A stretch of 64,000 nt of DNA from Marilutibacter chinensis (GCF_021725675.1 NZ_JAKJPO010000001.1:496001-560000), one strand, 5' to 3'. Positions 51,257 to 63,749 are shown, counted from the stretch's first letter. The notes: a model not told the origin generated them from the sequence alone. A program made the numbers and translations.

Positions 51257-52908
51257 TGTCCCGCACCGACGACGCGAACTGGTGGCGCCACGCTGTCATC
51301 TACCAGATCTACCCGCGCAGCTTCGCCGACGCCAACGGCGACGGCATCGGCGACCTCGCCGGCATACGCCGGCGCCTGGGCTACGTCCGCGAACTCGGTG
51401 CCGATGCGGTCTGGATCTGTCCGTTCGTCCGCTCGCCGATGAAGGACTTCGGCTACGACGTCAGCGACTACCGCGATGTCGAACCGGTTTTCGGCAGCCT
51501 CGACGATTTCGACGCGCTGGTATCCCACGCGCATTCGCTGGGCCTTCGCGTGTTGATCGACCAGGTCTGGAACCATACCTCGGACCAGCACTCCTGGTTC
51601 CTCGAAAGCCGCGCCAGCCGCGACAATCCGAAGGCCGACTGGTACGTCTGGGCCGATCCGGCACCGGATGGCGGACCGCCCAACAACTGGCGCGCGACGT
51701 TCGGCGGCTCCGCCTGGGCATGGGACGGGACCCGCCACCAGTACTACCTGCACAACTTCCTGGTCGAACAACCCGACCTCAACTGGTACAACCCCGGGGT
51801 CCGCGCCGCGCTGATCGAGGTCGGCCGTTTCTGGCTCGACCGCGGCGTCGACGGCTTCCGCCTCGACGTGGCCAACTTCTTCGCGCACGACCGCAGCCTC
51901 GCCGACAACCCGCGACGCCCAGCGGACCTGGCGAGGCCGGCCGGCGCGGCGCGCGACGACCCCTACTTCGACTTCATCAACCGGGGCACGGTCAGCCGGC
52001 CGGAGACCTGGGAGATGCTCGGCGAGGTACGTGCACTGATGGACGCCTATCCCGGCACCGTGGCGCTGGGCGAGATCTCCAGCGCCGAGGACTCGCTTGC
52101 ATCCGCCGCCGAAGCGGTACGCGGTCGCGATCGCCTGCACACCGCCTACAACGCATCGCTGGTCAGCGACGAGCCGTTCACCGCCGACGGCCTGCGGCGC
52201 CTGCTCGACCAGATGCTGGCGTCCTTCGAGGCTCCGCATCTGTGCTGGACCTTCGGCACCCACGATTTTCCGCGGCTGAAGGGACGCTGGGCACTGCACC
52301 GGCGCCACGACGACGACACCGAGGCGCGGCTCGACCGCCTGCTGGCGACGCTGCTGCTGGTGCTGCCTGGCAGTTGCTGCCTGTACCAGGGCGACGAACT
52401 CGGCCTGACCCAGGCGCAACTGGGTTTCGAGCAGCTGCGCGACCCATACGGCATCGCCAACTACCCGCAGATCCTCGGCCGCGACGGCTGCCGGACACCG
52501 ATGCCGTGGACCGACGCCCACCCGGGCGCAGGGTTCACCGATGCCGACGAGCCGTGGCTGCCGATCGCGGCCGAACACCTGCCCCTCGCGGTGTCGCGCC
52601 AGCAGGCGGACCCGGCTTCGCTGCTCAATGCATGGAAGCGGCTGCTGGCATGGCGGCGCGCACAGCCGGCGTTGCGCGAGGATCGCCTGCAACCGGTCGA
52701 CGCGGCCGCCACCGTGCTGGCGTTCGAACGTGGCGAACGCAACCGGATGCTATGCGTGTTCAACCTGTCCCACGAGGCGGCGGTCCATCGTCTGCCGGGG
52801 GGCTGGAAGATGGACCCGGAGGCCTCCAACCTGGCGACCCTTCCGCCCGGCGGACTCGATCCGCTGCACCTGCCCGGCTACGGCTGCGCGATCGCCCATC
52901 GCCGCTGA
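51256..52908 (+). CDS. GH13 alpha-glucosidase, second copy
   Basis: 550 residues, a paralogue of the previous gene. Nucleophile Asp204 (DGFRLDVAN), acid/base Glu273 (LGEISS), and the third Asp337. The third motif reads THDFP (Thr335-His-Asp) where the first copy has NHD. VWICPFVRSPMKDFGYDVSDY and GCRTPMPW are typical of oligo-1,6-glucosidase/alpha-glucosidase types. The ATG at 51256 overlaps the stop of the first copy by one base (TGATG) and has GGGAGG upstream. The two enzymes may act on different glucosides. Confidence 0.93.
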   Translation: MSRTDDANWWRHAVIYQIYPRSFADANGDGIGDLAGIRRRLGYVRELGADAVWICPFVRSPMKDFGYDVSDYRDVEPVFGSLDDFDALVSHAHSLGLRVLIDQVWNHTSDQHSWFLESRASRDNPKADWYVWADPAPDGGPPNNWRATFGGSAWAWDGTRHQYYLHNFLVEQPDLNWYNPGVRAALIEVGRFWLDRGVDGFRLDVANFFAHDRSLADNPRRPADLARPAGAARDDPYFDFINRGTVSRPETWEMLGEVRALMDAYPGTVALGEISSAEDSLASAAEAVRGRDRLHTAYNASLVSDEPFTADGLRRLLDQMLASFEAPHLCWTFGTHDFPRLKGRWALHRRHDDDTEARLDRLLATLLLVLPGSCCLYQGDELGLTQAQLGFEQLRDPYGIANYPQILGRDGCRTPMPWTDAHPGAGFTDADEPWLPIAAEHLPLAVSRQQADPASLLNAWKRLLAWRRAQPALREDRLQPVDAAATVLAFERGERNRMLCVFNLSHEAAVHRLPGGWKMDPEASNLATLPPGGLDPLHLPGYGCAIAHRR

Positions 52909-52924
52909 TCCGCTGCCGGCGGCG

Positions 52925-53533
52925 TCAGTCCGGCAGCACCCAGCGGCCGACGACCGCATGCGCATGGTGTCGCTGGATGTCGCTGCGGACCAGCGCGAAA
53001 CCGTCGACGTGCCACGGCACCGGTGCGTCGATCGCGGTTTCGGTCCATACCTGACGGCAGTCGCGGGCGACGGTGACGTGCGGCACCAGCGCCGGTCCCT
53101 TGCCGAATCTCACGCCTGCCGCGGCGCCGCGACGTACCAGCCCGTCGTCCAGAGCCGCGCGCAGTTCGTGCAGTGCCGTCGGCACGGTATGGCAGCCGAG
53201 CCAGCAGACGCGGGCCGAGGCGAAGCCGCCGGCGATATCGAGCGGCAGCTTGAACGCGCCGATGCCGGCAGTGCACGCCGACTCGGCCGCGCCACGCGCC
53301 ACCTCGAGCTCGCGCTCGCAGTTCTCCGGCAGCGTGCCGAGCCAGCGCAGGGTCAGGTGATAACGGTGCGGACGCAGCCGGCGGCCACCGTGCGGCTGTC
53401 CAGCCTCGACCGCCGTTGCCGCGGCGTCGACCCGCGCACGGATCGCATCGTCGGGCAACAGCGCGAAGAACAGGCTGTAACGCGGCGTCGCGTCCGCCAC
53501 CTCGAAGCCGGCGAGCTGCGCCTGCCTGCTCAC
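52925..53533 (-). CDS. thpR: RNA 2',3'-cyclic phosphodiesterase
   Basis: 202 residues of the 2H phosphoesterase superfamily. Both HxTx motifs are present: His59-Leu-Thr-Leu (HLTLRWLG) and His152-Val-Thr-Val (PHVTVARD). Family enzymes open 2',3'-cyclic phosphate ends of RNA. The GTG at 53533 is chosen as start. It may share a transcript with the SRPBCC gene, which ends 47 bases upstream on the same strand. It is convergent with the GH13 pair. Confidence 0.9.
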   Translation of the reverse strand: MSRQAQLAGFEVADATPRYSLFFALLPDDAIRARVDAAATAVEAGQPHGGRRLRPHRYHLTLRWLGTLPENCERELEVARGAAESACTAGIGAFKLPLDIAGGFASARVCWLGCHTVPTALHELRAALDDGLVRRGAAAGVRFGKGPALVPHVTVARDCRQVWTETAIDAPVPWHVDGFALVRSDIQRHHAHAVVGRWVLPD

Positions 53534-53579
53534 CGGTACCGCCCTGCGCTTGCGGATGGCGCCGCGACCGCCGCCACGT

Positions 53580-54131
53580 TCAGCGCTCCGCTCCGGAAGC
53601 CGGCGCGCCGGTCCGCAGGTGCCCGGCCAGTCCTTCCAGCTGCAGCGCCTGCACCCGGTCTACCACTGGCGCGATCGCCGCGAGGTCATCAGGCGTGTAG
53701 CCGCCGGCGCGGTAGAACAGCGTGATCCGGGTGGCGTCATCGCCCGCCGCGACGAGGCGGAACTCGAGTACGCCGTCGACGCCCATGCCCTGCAGCGGTC
53801 CCAGGCCGCCGGTCATCCGCAGCAGCTTGCCGGGTTCGACGAACACCACCTGCATGTGCCGGGCCTGGCGCTCGCCGTCCGTCTCGCAGAAGCAACCGCC
53901 GGCGCGCGGCTCGATCCGCAACCGCGACTGCGCGCCCCACCAGGTGTGATCCCTCGGCCACCAGAGATCGACGTCGTCGACCAGCGCCTGCCAGACGGCA
54001 TCGGCATCGGCCGGCACCTCGACCGTGTTCTCGATGGTGAACCCGTGCTTCCCCGCATCCCTGACCCCGGCCGCGGCGGTTCCGCCAAGACAGGCCAGCA
54101 GCAGCGCCGCGGCGCCGGTTCGCATCCTCAT
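53580..54131 (-). CDS. Secreted SRPBCC-family (START-like) protein
   Basis: 183 residues. A signal peptide (AAALLLACLGGTAAAG) precedes a SRPBCC domain: GFTIENTVEVPADADAVWQALVDDVDLWWP and MQVVFVEPGKLLRMTGGLGPLQ. This fold binds hydrophobic ligands in a deep pocket. GGAGAA lies before the ATG at 54131. The ligand is unknown. It lies between uup and thpR on the same strand, and co-transcription with them is possible. Confidence 0.8.
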   Translation of the reverse strand: MRMRTGAAALLLACLGGTAAAGVRDAGKHGFTIENTVEVPADADAVWQALVDDVDLWWPRDHTWWGAQSRLRIEPRAGGCFCETDGERQARHMQVVFVEPGKLLRMTGGLGPLQGMGVDGVLEFRLVAAGDDATRITLFYRAGGYTPDDLAAIAPVVDRVQALQLEGLAGHLRTGAPASGAER

Positions 54132-54216
54132 AGCGGTTCTCCGTTGACGATGCGGCAAGATTACGCCAGCGCCCCCCGGACAGCGACGCACCGGCAGGCG
54201 CCGGGCGATCCGGGGT

Positions 54217-56100
<1,884 letters not shown>

Positions 56101-56146
56101 CCAACCATTCTAACGGGCCGGCGATACGCGGCGGCGGACGCGATGC

Positions 56147-57736
56147 TCACGAGCTGCAGGACAGCATCGAGCAGCCGGCGCGATCGCGGGCCCAGTCCGG
56201 GCGCCGCGCGGCGAAGGCCTCGCGCCCGGGCTGCTCGTCGTACGGCCGACGCATCACGTCAAGCAGTTCGGTCACGCCGCCGATGTCGCCCTGGTGGGCC
56301 CGGTCGATCGCCTGCTGGGCCAGGTAGTTGCGCAGCACGTAGCGGGGGTTGGCGGCGTCCATCAGCGCGGTACGGTGCTCCGGCGGAAGCGGGTCCTCGG
56401 CGATCCGTGCGGCATAGGCCGCAAGCCATTCCTGCAACGCCTGCATCACCGCCGCACGCTTGCCGTCGTCGTAGAACGCGTCGCCGAACAGATCCGGCGA
56501 CAGCGCCGAAGGGTCGAGGGCGGACAACCGGCGGAAGAACAGCGTCATGTCGATCCCGCCCGCCTTCAGCAGCTCGCGCAGCGACTGCATCAGGGCGACG
56601 TCTTCGTCGCGGCAGGCCTCCAGCCCGAGCTTGGCGGCAATGTTGCCACGCTCGGCGCGGTTGAACGCCTCCACGTAGCGACGCAGCCCGTCCTGCAGCG
56701 CATCGACGCCGTCGAACAACGGCGACAGCGCGCCGGCGAGGCGGCCCAGGTTCCAGTACGCGACCTGCGGCTGCTGCCCGAACCGGTAGCGGCGGTGGAC
56801 CGCATCGGTGGTGTTCGGCGTCCAGTCGGGATCGTAGTCGTCGATCCACCCGTACGGGCCGTAGTCGATCGTCAGGCCCAGGATCGACATGTTGTCGGTG
56901 TTCATCACCCCGTGGACGAAGCCGACCCGCATCCAGTGCGCGACCATCGCGGCGGTGCGCTCGCACACCTCGACGAACCAGTCGCCGTACAGCGGCTCAC
57001 CTTCGCTCCTCCCGCCCCGGCCACGCAGGTGGGCGAAGTCGCGACGGATGCAGAAATCGACCAGTTGGCGCAGCAGATCGACGTCGCCGCGCGAGGCCGG
57101 CAGCTCGAAATTGCCGAAACGGATGAACGACGGCGCGACCCGGCACACGATCGCACCCGGCTCCGCCTCGGGATGGCCGTCGTAGAACATGTCGCGGACC
57201 ACCGTCTCGCCGGTCACCGCCAGGCTCAGCGCACGCGTCGTCGGCACGCCGAGGTGGTGCATCGCCTCGCTGCAGAGGAATTCCCGGATCGATGAGCGCA
57301 GCACCGCGCGGCCGTCGGCGCTGCGCGAGTACGGGGTCGGCCCCGCGCCCTTGAGCTGCAGCTCCCAGCGCTCGCCGGAGGCGTTGACGATCTCGCCCAG
57401 GGTGATCGCGCGCCCGTCGCCGAGCTGGCCGGCCCAGTGCCCGAACTGGTGTCCGCCGTAGTTCGCGGCGAACGGCGCCATCCCGTCCAACTGGCGATTG
57501 CCGGTCAACACCTCGGCCGCGAGCGGGCTGTCCATGAAGGCGGCATCCAGCCCGAGCCGCGCGGCCATCTCCGCCGACCACGCCAGCATCCTCGGCGCCG
57601 CGACCGGCGTCGGCAGGACCCTGGACCAGGCCGCGCCTTCGACCTGACGGACTCCGGGACCGGTGTCCGGATCGCCAGGGGTCTCGCGGACGAAGGCGTT
57701 GTCGAAGCGCAGCGTCGATGAGGTGGAGAGCGACAT
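56147..57736 (-). CDS. selO: Protein adenylyltransferase SelO (YdiU)
   Basis: 529 residues of the pseudokinase family that transfers AMP from ATP to Ser, Thr or Tyr of proteins. Conserved parts include [52 protein letters not shown], and [23 protein letters not shown] with the Asn/Asp metal ligands. The C-terminal GCSMLSCSS has the redox-active Cys found in SelO (selenocysteine in eukaryotes). The frame is open well past the ATG at 57736, but that part opposes the helicase gene and is not homologous. Confidence 0.95.
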   Translation of the reverse strand: MSLSTSSTLRFDNAFVRETPGDPDTGPGVRQVEGAAWSRVLPTPVAAPRMLAWSAEMAARLGLDAAFMDSPLAAEVLTGNRQLDGMAPFAANYGGHQFGHWAGQLGDGRAITLGEIVNASGERWELQLKGAGPTPYSRSADGRAVLRSSIREFLCSEAMHHLGVPTTRALSLAVTGETVVRDMFYDGHPEAEPGAIVCRVAPSFIRFGNFELPASRGDVDLLRQLVDFCIRRDFAHLRGRGGRSEGEPLYGDWFVEVCERTAAMVAHWMRVGFVHGVMNTDNMSILGLTIDYGPYGWIDDYDPDWTPNTTDAVHRRYRFGQQPQVAYWNLGRLAGALSPLFDGVDALQDGLRRYVEAFNRAERGNIAAKLGLEACRDEDVALMQSLRELLKAGGIDMTLFFRRLSALDPSALSPDLFGDAFYDDGKRAAVMQALQEWLAAYAARIAEDPLPPEHRTALMDAANPRYVLRNYLAQQAIDRAHQGDIGGVTELLDVMRRPYDEQPGREAFAARRPDWARDRAGCSMLSCSS

Positions 57737-57901
57737 GGGTGTCGGAAGCGTGCCGCGAGCGGGCGCCCCATGATCGCATGCCCGCCGGGGCCGGGTCTGA
57801 CCCAACCGGCGCTGACCCGCCGACCATCCCGCGCCCGGGACACCGCCGTTGCGGCGTAGAATGCCGGATTGGCCCTCGCGGGCAGTCCCGAGGAAGCCTC
57901 C

Positions 57902-59758
57902 ATGAACGACGACAGCACCACCGACGACAGCGCGACCGGCGCACCCCAGGCTCCGGCCTTCTCCGATCTGTCGCTGCCCGAGCCCCTCCTCAGGGCGCTG
58001 GCCGAGGTCGGCTACGAGTCGCCCTCGCCGATCCAGGCGGCGACCATCCCGCCGCTGCTGCAGGGCCGCGACCTGCTCGGACAGGCCCAGACCGGTACCG
58101 GCAAGACGGCCGCGTTCGCGCTGCCGGTGCTGGCCCGCGCGGTTCCCGGCCAGAAGAAGCCGCGGGCGCTGGTGCTGGCGCCGACCCGCGAGCTCGCGAT
58201 CCAGGTCGCCGAGGCGTTCCAGAAGTACGCCCATCACCTGCCCGGCTTCCACGTGCTGCCGATCTACGGCGGCCAGAGCTACGGCCCCCAGCTGGCGGCG
58301 CTGCGTCGTGGCGTCGACGTCGTCGTCGGTACGCCGGGGCGGGTCATCGATCATCTCGAGCGCGGCTCGCTCGATCTCTCCGAACTCGAATGCCTGGTCC
58401 TGGACGAGGCCGACGAGATGCTGCGGATGGGCTTCATCGACGACGTCGAGGCGGTCCTGAAGAAGACCCCCGAGACGCGTCAGGTCGCGCTGTTCTCGGC
58501 GACGATGCCGGCACCGATCAAGCGGATCGCACAGACCTACCTGCGCGAGCCGGTCGAGATCGCGATCCAGGCCCGCACCACCACTTCCGACAACATCCGC
58601 CAGCGCTACTGGTGGGTCAGCGGCGTGCACAAGCTCGACGCACTGACCCGGATCCTCGAAGCCGAGCCGTTCGACGCGATGATCATCTTCACGCGCACCA
58701 AGCAGGCGACCGAGGAACTGGCCGAGAAGCTCACCGCACGCGGTTTCGCCGCCGCCGCGATCAACGGCGACGTGCAGCAGCAGCAACGCGAACGCACCGT
58801 GCAGCAGCTCAAGGAGGGCCGCATCGACGTGCTGGTCGCGACCGACGTCGCCGCCCGCGGCCTGGACGTGGAGCGGATCAGCCACGTGCTGAACTACGAC
58901 ATCCCGTACGACACCGAGAGCTACGTCCACCGCATCGGCCGCACCGGGCGCGCCGGCCGCAGCGGCGAGGCGATCCTGTTCGTAACCCCCCGCGAGCGCG
59001 GCATGCTGCGCGCGATCGAGCGCGCGACCCGCCAGGTGATCGAGGCGATGGAACTGCCGAGCATCGACACCGTCAACGAGCAGCGGGTCGCCAAGTTTCT
59101 CGGCCGCATCGGCGAATCGCTCGAGCGTCCTGACCTGGCGGTGTTCCGCGAGCTGGTCGAGCGCTACGAACGCGAGCGCAATGTGCCGATGGTCGAGATC
59201 GCCGCGGCGCTGGCCGGCCTGGTCCAGGGCGAACAGCCGCTGCTGCTCGATCTCCCGAGGGAGAAACCCCGCCCCGAACGCCCGCGCCACGACGCCGACA
59301 AGCCCGGCGGCGACCGGCCCGGCCGCGCGCGCGCGCCAAGCAACCGCGGCGAGGCGATGTTCGACGACGCCCATCCGCCTCGACACGTTCCGCACGTGCC
59401 GGACACCGGCATGGAGACCTTCCGGATCGAGGTCGGCCACGTGCACGGGGTCAAGCCGGGCAACATCGTCGGTGCGATCGCCAACGAGGCCGAGCTGGAG
59501 AGCCGCTACATCGGCCGCATCGACATCCGCCAGGACCACAGTTACGTCGACCTGCCCGAGGGCATGCCGCGCGAACTGATGGAACATCTGAAGAAGGTGC
59601 GCGTCGCCGGCCAGCCGCTGCGGATCAGCCGCCCTGGCAGCATCCCCGAGGACGCCGGCCGGCCGCCGCGCCGTCCGCACGGCGGGCGCCCGCACCCGGG
59701 CAAGCCACGCGGCAAGCCCGGTCCGCGCGGCCCGAAGAAGCCGCACCGCGGCCGCTGA
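57902..59758 (+). CDS. DEAD-box RNA helicase with DbpA-type RNA-binding domain
   Basis: 618 residues. All helicase motifs appear: Q-motif near [28 protein letters not shown] and [11 protein letters not shown]. About residues 500-580 hold the DbpA RNA-binding fold ([24 protein letters not shown]). The tail is rich in Pro, Gly and Arg (from about residue 580) as in DeaD/CsdA. It is thus the CsdA type, working in ribosome assembly and mRNA turnover. A TAGAAT hexamer at 57857-57862 may be the -10. Divergent from selO. Confidence 0.93.
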   Translation: MNDDSTTDDSATGAPQAPAFSDLSLPEPLLRALAEVGYESPSPIQAATIPPLLQGRDLLGQAQTGTGKTAAFALPVLARAVPGQKKPRALVLAPTRELAIQVAEAFQKYAHHLPGFHVLPIYGGQSYGPQLAALRRGVDVVVGTPGRVIDHLERGSLDLSELECLVLDEADEMLRMGFIDDVEAVLKKTPETRQVALFSATMPAPIKRIAQTYLREPVEIAIQARTTTSDNIRQRYWWVSGVHKLDALTRILEAEPFDAMIIFTRTKQATEELAEKLTARGFAAAAINGDVQQQQRERTVQQLKEGRIDVLVATDVAARGLDVERISHVLNYDIPYDTESYVHRIGRTGRAGRSGEAILFVTPRERGMLRAIERATRQVIEAMELPSIDTVNEQRVAKFLGRIGESLERPDLAVFRELVERYERERNVPMVEIAAALAGLVQGEQPLLLDLPREKPRPERPRHDADKPGGDRPGRARAPSNRGEAMFDDAHPPRHVPHVPDTGMETFRIEVGHVHGVKPGNIVGAIANEAELESRYIGRIDIRQDHSYVDLPEGMPRELMEHLKKVRVAGQPLRISRPGSIPEDAGRPPRRPHGGRPHPGKPRGKPGPRGPKKPHRGR

Positions 59759-60062
59759 GCAGGCCTTGCCGGCGCCCTTGCACGGACGGCCGTAGGATTC
59801 GCGCCCAGTCCGGCGATTCGCGCCGCGGGCACGAATGGAGCGTGGGAGCGCAACCGCGGGGTGCAGGGTTTGCGCGACAGACTCTGGGGTTCCCGGTGCG
59901 GTCTCGAGGATCGCGGCTTGCGCTCCGGCCTGCGGGCGCTGGCAGGCGGTGCTGGTTCCATTCGCTCATGACGACCTCAGCAGTCGCCATCTGCGGCCGC
60001 ATCCACGCGGCGCCGGTTTTGGCATAGTGCAGCGATCGCCCGTCGCCGCGCCCGCTCCATCC
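59759..60062. other. 304-base intergenic region after the helicase
   Basis: No gene is seen here. It holds a copy of the dispersed inverted repeat at 59845-59926 and presumably the promoter of the amidotransferase gene. I found no clear terminator for the helicase gene. Confidence 0.6.
59845..59926. repeat. Intergenic inverted repeat, copy 5
   Basis: Arms at about 59845-59858 and 59911-59926 (GGAGCGCAA-CCGCG; right arm TCGCGGCTTGCGCTCC) pair with one gap. The loop is longer than in copies 1-4, about 52 bases. Confidence 0.5.
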
Positions 60063-60818
60063 ATGCCACGCATCCAGGTCTTCCAGCATGTCGCCGCCGA
60101 ACCGCTCGGCACGCTCGACCCGCTGATACGCCGGCGCGGGCACCGGATCCGTTTCACCAACTTCGAGCGCGACCCCGACGCGCAGCCGAACATGGAACGC
60201 TACCGCGGCCTGGTCGTGCTCGGAGGACCGATGAACGTCGACGAGCGGGACCGCCGCGCGCACCTGCGCACCGAGCTGCGGGCGATCGAGCGGATGCTGG
60301 AGCTCGGCCGCCCCGTGCTCGGCATCTGCCTGGGCGCGCAACTGCTCGCGCACGTGCTCGGCGCACCGATCCGCCGCCACCCGGCTCCGGAAGTCGGCTG
60401 GCACCCGCTGGCGACCACTGAAGCCGGCCGCTGCGACCCGGTACTCGCCCCGCTCGGCGACGCGGCGCCGGTGTTCCAGTGGCATCGCTACAGCTTCGAG
60501 GTGCCGCGCGAGGCCATCCACCTGGCACGCTCGCCGCTGTGCGAGCCACAGGCATTCCGTTTCGGCCACAACGCCTACGGTTTCCAGTTCCACCTGGAGA
60601 TGGACGAGGCGCTGATCGAGCGCTGGCTGGCGAATCCGAGCTACCTCGCCGAGCTCGCCGCCGACGGCCACCCCACCGATGCCGCCACGATCCGCAACCA
60701 GACGCGCGAGCACATCGCGACGATGAAGGCGCAATCCGAGGCCGTGTTCAACCGCTTCCTCGACCTGGTCGGCCGGCCGCAGCGGCGGGTCACCCTGCCC
60801 TCGCGGGAGTTCGTCTGA
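60063..60818 (+). CDS. Class I glutamine amidotransferase (GuaA-like domain)
   Basis: 251 residues, a stand-alone GATase domain. The nucleophile is Cys89 (GICLGAQLLA), with His177 and Glu179 (GFQFHLEMDE) completing the triad. It transfers or releases ammonia from glutamine, or hydrolyses gamma-glutamyl bonds as in related YfeJ/PuuD-like members. No synthase partner gene is beside it. The ATG at 60063 fits the domain start, although the frame is open from 59835. Confidence 0.88.
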   Translation: MPRIQVFQHVAAEPLGTLDPLIRRRGHRIRFTNFERDPDAQPNMERYRGLVVLGGPMNVDERDRRAHLRTELRAIERMLELGRPVLGICLGAQLLAHVLGAPIRRHPAPEVGWHPLATTEAGRCDPVLAPLGDAAPVFQWHRYSFEVPREAIHLARSPLCEPQAFRFGHNAYGFQFHLEMDEALIERWLANPSYLAELAADGHPTDAATIRNQTREHIATMKAQSEAVFNRFLDLVGRPQRRVTLPSREFV

Positions 60819-60845
60819 CCGGCCCGAACGGGCCTTGGCACCCGC

Positions 60846-61772
60846 TCAACCGAGCCGCAGGCTGCTCTCGAAACGGCGCTCGCGACCGTCCAGCGGGTCC
60901 CTGAAGCACAGCGAGCGGGCCAGCAACTGCAGCGGACGGCTGAAATCGTCGTCCGCCGGCGCCTGCAGCCACGGGTACAGGCGATCGTTGAGGATCGGGA
61001 CTCCAAGAGCCGCCATGTGCACGCGCAGCTGATGCTTGCGTCCGGTGACCGGTTGCAGCCGGTAACGCCGGATTCCGCTGCCGGCGCCGCCGAGCACCTC
61101 GATGCGGGTCTCGCTGTTCGCATCGCCCGGTGTTTCAGCCATGCGGAAAAACGGCTCGCCACGCACGATCCGCGAACGACGGACGCGCGGAAAGCGGCCC
61201 TCCAGCGCCGGCGCGAGGGCTTCGTAGCCCTTGTCGATGCGGCGTTCCGGGAAAAGCGCCTGGTAACGCGCCCGCGTCGCCGGCTCGACCGAGAACATCA
61301 CCAGCCCCGCTGTGTCCCGATCGATGCGGTGCAGGGGAACGAGGGTGTCGAGTCCCGTACGCCGTCGCAGCCTCGACAGCAACGTCTCGTCGACGAAGCT
61401 CCCGGCCGGCGTGACCGGCAGGAAGTGCGGCTTGTCCGCGATCAGCAGGTGCGCGTCGAGGTGGACCAGGTGCTCCTCGAACGGGATGGACGGTTCGTCG
61501 TCGACCTCGCGGAAATACAGTATCTCCAGCCCGACCCGATAGCGGGCGTCCGCGGACAATGCCTGTCCGTCCGCATCCAGTACCCGCCCGCGGGCGAAGC
61601 GCGACTGCCATGTCTCGCGCGGAATCCGCGGAAAATGTGCGCAGACGCCGTCGAGCAGGGTCGGCCACGTACCCGGCGGCAATTGCAGGCGGCTGGGCGG
61701 AGTTGTGGGCGCCGCGCTCACGGTCGTTGCATCATCGGGGGCGTTTCCGGCGGAAATCGAAGGCCTCTTCAT
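60846..61772 (-). CDS. RluA-family pseudouridine synthase
   Basis: 308 residues from the ATG at 61772. The catalytic Asp151 is in LHRIDRDTAGLVMF, the RluA/RluD motif; the C-terminal part has RYRLQPVTGRKHQLRVHMAALG. The enzyme converts uridine to pseudouridine in rRNA or tRNA. The S4-like N-terminal part is short (LPPGTWPTLLDGVCAHFPRIPRETWQSRFARGRV). A second ATG at 61835 adds 21 residues. The specific target is not readable from the sequence. Confidence 0.9.
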   Translation of the reverse strand: MKRPSISAGNAPDDATTVSAAPTTPPSRLQLPPGTWPTLLDGVCAHFPRIPRETWQSRFARGRVLDADGQALSADARYRVGLEILYFREVDDEPSIPFEEHLVHLDAHLLIADKPHFLPVTPAGSFVDETLLSRLRRRTGLDTLVPLHRIDRDTAGLVMFSVEPATRARYQALFPERRIDKGYEALAPALEGRFPRVRRSRIVRGEPFFRMAETPGDANSETRIEVLGGAGSGIRRYRLQPVTGRKHQLRVHMAALGVPILNDRLYPWLQAPADDDFSRPLQLLARSLCFRDPLDGRERRFESSLRLG

Positions 61773-61914
61773 GTCCACAGCCACGCGGGTTATCCCGGCT
61801 TTGCGCAGCGATTGCAAGGGCGCAGCCGGCACCATCCGGACGTTTTCCGCTTCCGGCGGCTCCGACGACGGCCGCGACGGCTAGAATGTCGCTCCTTTGC
61901 GCATCGAGCCGGAA

Positions 61915-62460
61915 ATGGCCCTGAATTCCACCGTTGTGAAGGCGGAGCTGCAGATCAGCGACATGGACCGGCATTACTACGCCACCCATGACCTCACCCT
62001 CGCCCAGCATCCCTCGGAAACCGATCAGCGCCTGATGGTGCGTATCGTGGCGTTCGCGCTGTACGCCCACGACCGGCTCGAGTTCGGCCGGGGCTTGAGC
62101 AGCGAGGACGACCCGGATCTGTGGCAGCGCGACTACACCGGCGACGTCGACCTGTGGGTGGACCTCGGCCAGCCGGACGAATCGCGGATCAGGAAAGCCT
62201 GCGCGCGGGCACGCCAGGTCGTGGTGATCAACTACAGCGGCCACGCGGCCGACATCTGGTGGACCCGGATCGCCGGCTCGCTGACCCGGTTGAAGAACCT
62301 CACCGTGCTCGACCTGCGTCCCGACACGGTCGACGCGCTGGCGGCGATCGGCAAGCGCGGCATGCGCCTGCAGGCCCTGATCCAGGACGGCGAGCTGCAG
62401 CTGATGAGCGATCAGGGCAGCGTCGCGTTGCGGCCGAACGTCCGCCTAGCGCCGCAGTGA
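61915..62460 (+). CDS. yaeQ: YaeQ family protein
   Basis: 181 residues, the same length as E. coli YaeQ. Family hallmarks include KAELQISDMDRHYYATHDLTLAQHPSETDQRLMVRI, then DYTGDVDLWVDLGQPDESRIRKACARA and the PD-(D/E)xK-like core. YaeQ suppresses rfaH mutants when overexpressed; its molecular role is unknown. TAGAAT at 61882-61887 may be the -10, so translation starts about 28 bases later. It is 4 bases before the flavoprotein gene and probably co-transcribed with it. Confidence 0.92.
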   Translation: MALNSTVVKAELQISDMDRHYYATHDLTLAQHPSETDQRLMVRIVAFALYAHDRLEFGRGLSSEDDPDLWQRDYTGDVDLWVDLGQPDESRIRKACARARQVVVINYSGHAADIWWTRIAGSLTRLKNLTVLDLRPDTVDALAAIGKRGMRLQALIQDGELQLMSDQGSVALRPNVRLAPQ

Positions 62461-62464
62461 GCGC

Positions 62465-63673
62465 ATGACCGCAGTCGCGCATGGCCATCACGACGTGCTG
62501 GTGGTCGGCGGCGGTGCCGCCGGCCTGATGTGCGCATTGACCGCGGGCCAGCGCGGGTTGCGGGTGGCGGTCGTCGAACACGCGAACCGGGTCGGCAAGA
62601 AGATCCTGATGTCCGGCGGCGGCCGCTGCAATTTCACCAACACAGGCACCTCGCCGGCTAACTACCTGTCGGCCAATCCGCATTACTGCAAATCGGCGCT
62701 GGCGCGCTACACGCCCTGGCACTTCATCGAGATGGTCGAGCGGCACCGGATCGCCTGGCATGAGAAGGAGCTCGGCCAGCTGTTCTGCGACGTTTCGAGC
62801 AAGCTGATCGTGAAGATGCTGCTCGACGAATGCGACGCCGCTGGCGTACGCATCCACACCTCGTGCGCGATCGAGCGGGTCTCGCTCGACGACGACGGCC
62901 GCTACCGGCTGAAGACCACCCATGGCGACATGTCCGCACCGCGGCTGGTGGTCGCCTGCGGCGGGCTGTCGATACCGAGCATGGGCGCAACCGGCTTCGG
63001 TTACGAGCTGGCCCGCCGGTTCGGTCACGAGGTGCTGCCCACCCGCGCCGGGCTGGTACCGCTGACCCTCAGCGGCAAGCACCTGGAGCGCATGGACGGC
63101 CTCAGCGGCGTGTCGTTGCCGGTGACCGCGCACAGCAACGGCCAGTCGTTCACCAACGCGATGCTGGTGACCCATCGCGGCATCAGCGGTCCGGCGATCC
63201 TGCAGATCTCCTCGTACTGGCAGCCCGGCGACGCACTGCATCTGGACCTTCTGCCCGGCGAGGACGCGCTGGAGTGGCTGCAGCGCCAGCAGGCCGCACG
63301 CCCGGCCGCCGAGCTGCAGACCGTGCTGTCGGAGGCGATGCCGAAACGCTTTGCCCAGCGGCTGTGCGAGGTCTGGCTACCGGGTCGCGCGTCCCATCGG
63401 CCGATGCGCCAGCTCGATCCGGCGCAGTTGAAAGCCATCGCCGGAATCATCGGCGCGTGGCCGCTGGTCGCCAGCGGCACCGAGGGTTACCGAACCGCCG
63501 AGGTGACCCTGGGCGGCGTCGATACCGACGGCCTGTCCTCGCAGACGATGGAATCGCGCCGGGTGCCGGGGCTGTACTTCATCGGCGAGGTCGTCGACGT
63601 CACCGGCTGGCTGGGCGGATACAACTTCCAGTGGGCCTGGGCCTCGGGCCACGCCGCGGGCATGGCGGCATGA
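62465..63673 (+). CDS. HI0933/YhiN-type flavoprotein
   Basis: 402 residues. FAD-binding GxGxxG is VVGGGAAGLMCALTAG near the N terminus, followed by the family motif KKILMSGGGRCNFTNTG. The C-terminal motif is GLYFIGEVVDVTGWLGGYNFQWAWASG. The family is of unknown function with an NAD(P)/FAD-dependent oxidoreductase fold. Four bases separate it from yaeQ. Confidence 0.92.
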   Translation: MTAVAHGHHDVLVVGGGAAGLMCALTAGQRGLRVAVVEHANRVGKKILMSGGGRCNFTNTGTSPANYLSANPHYCKSALARYTPWHFIEMVERHRIAWHEKELGQLFCDVSSKLIVKMLLDECDAAGVRIHTSCAIERVSLDDDGRYRLKTTHGDMSAPRLVVACGGLSIPSMGATGFGYELARRFGHEVLPTRAGLVPLTLSGKHLERMDGLSGVSLPVTAHSNGQSFTNAMLVTHRGISGPAILQISSYWQPGDALHLDLLPGEDALEWLQRQQAARPAAELQTVLSEAMPKRFAQRLCEVWLPGRASHRPMRQLDPAQLKAIAGIIGAWPLVASGTEGYRTAEVTLGGVDTDGLSSQTMESRRVPGLYFIGEVVDVTGWLGGYNFQWAWASGHAAGMAA

Positions 63674-63749
63674 CCGCACCGTTCCTGCACCGCTGCGCAC
63701 GCAGACCGGGACCGGCCGCCCGGTCCGGATCGAAAAGGCCCGCGCCGGC

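Noticed and set aside
57737..59746. Upstream extension of selO by about 670 codons on the minus strand
   Set aside because: It is open only because it opposes the DEAD-box helicase gene. SelO homology begins at the ATG at 57736 and the length without extension is normal.
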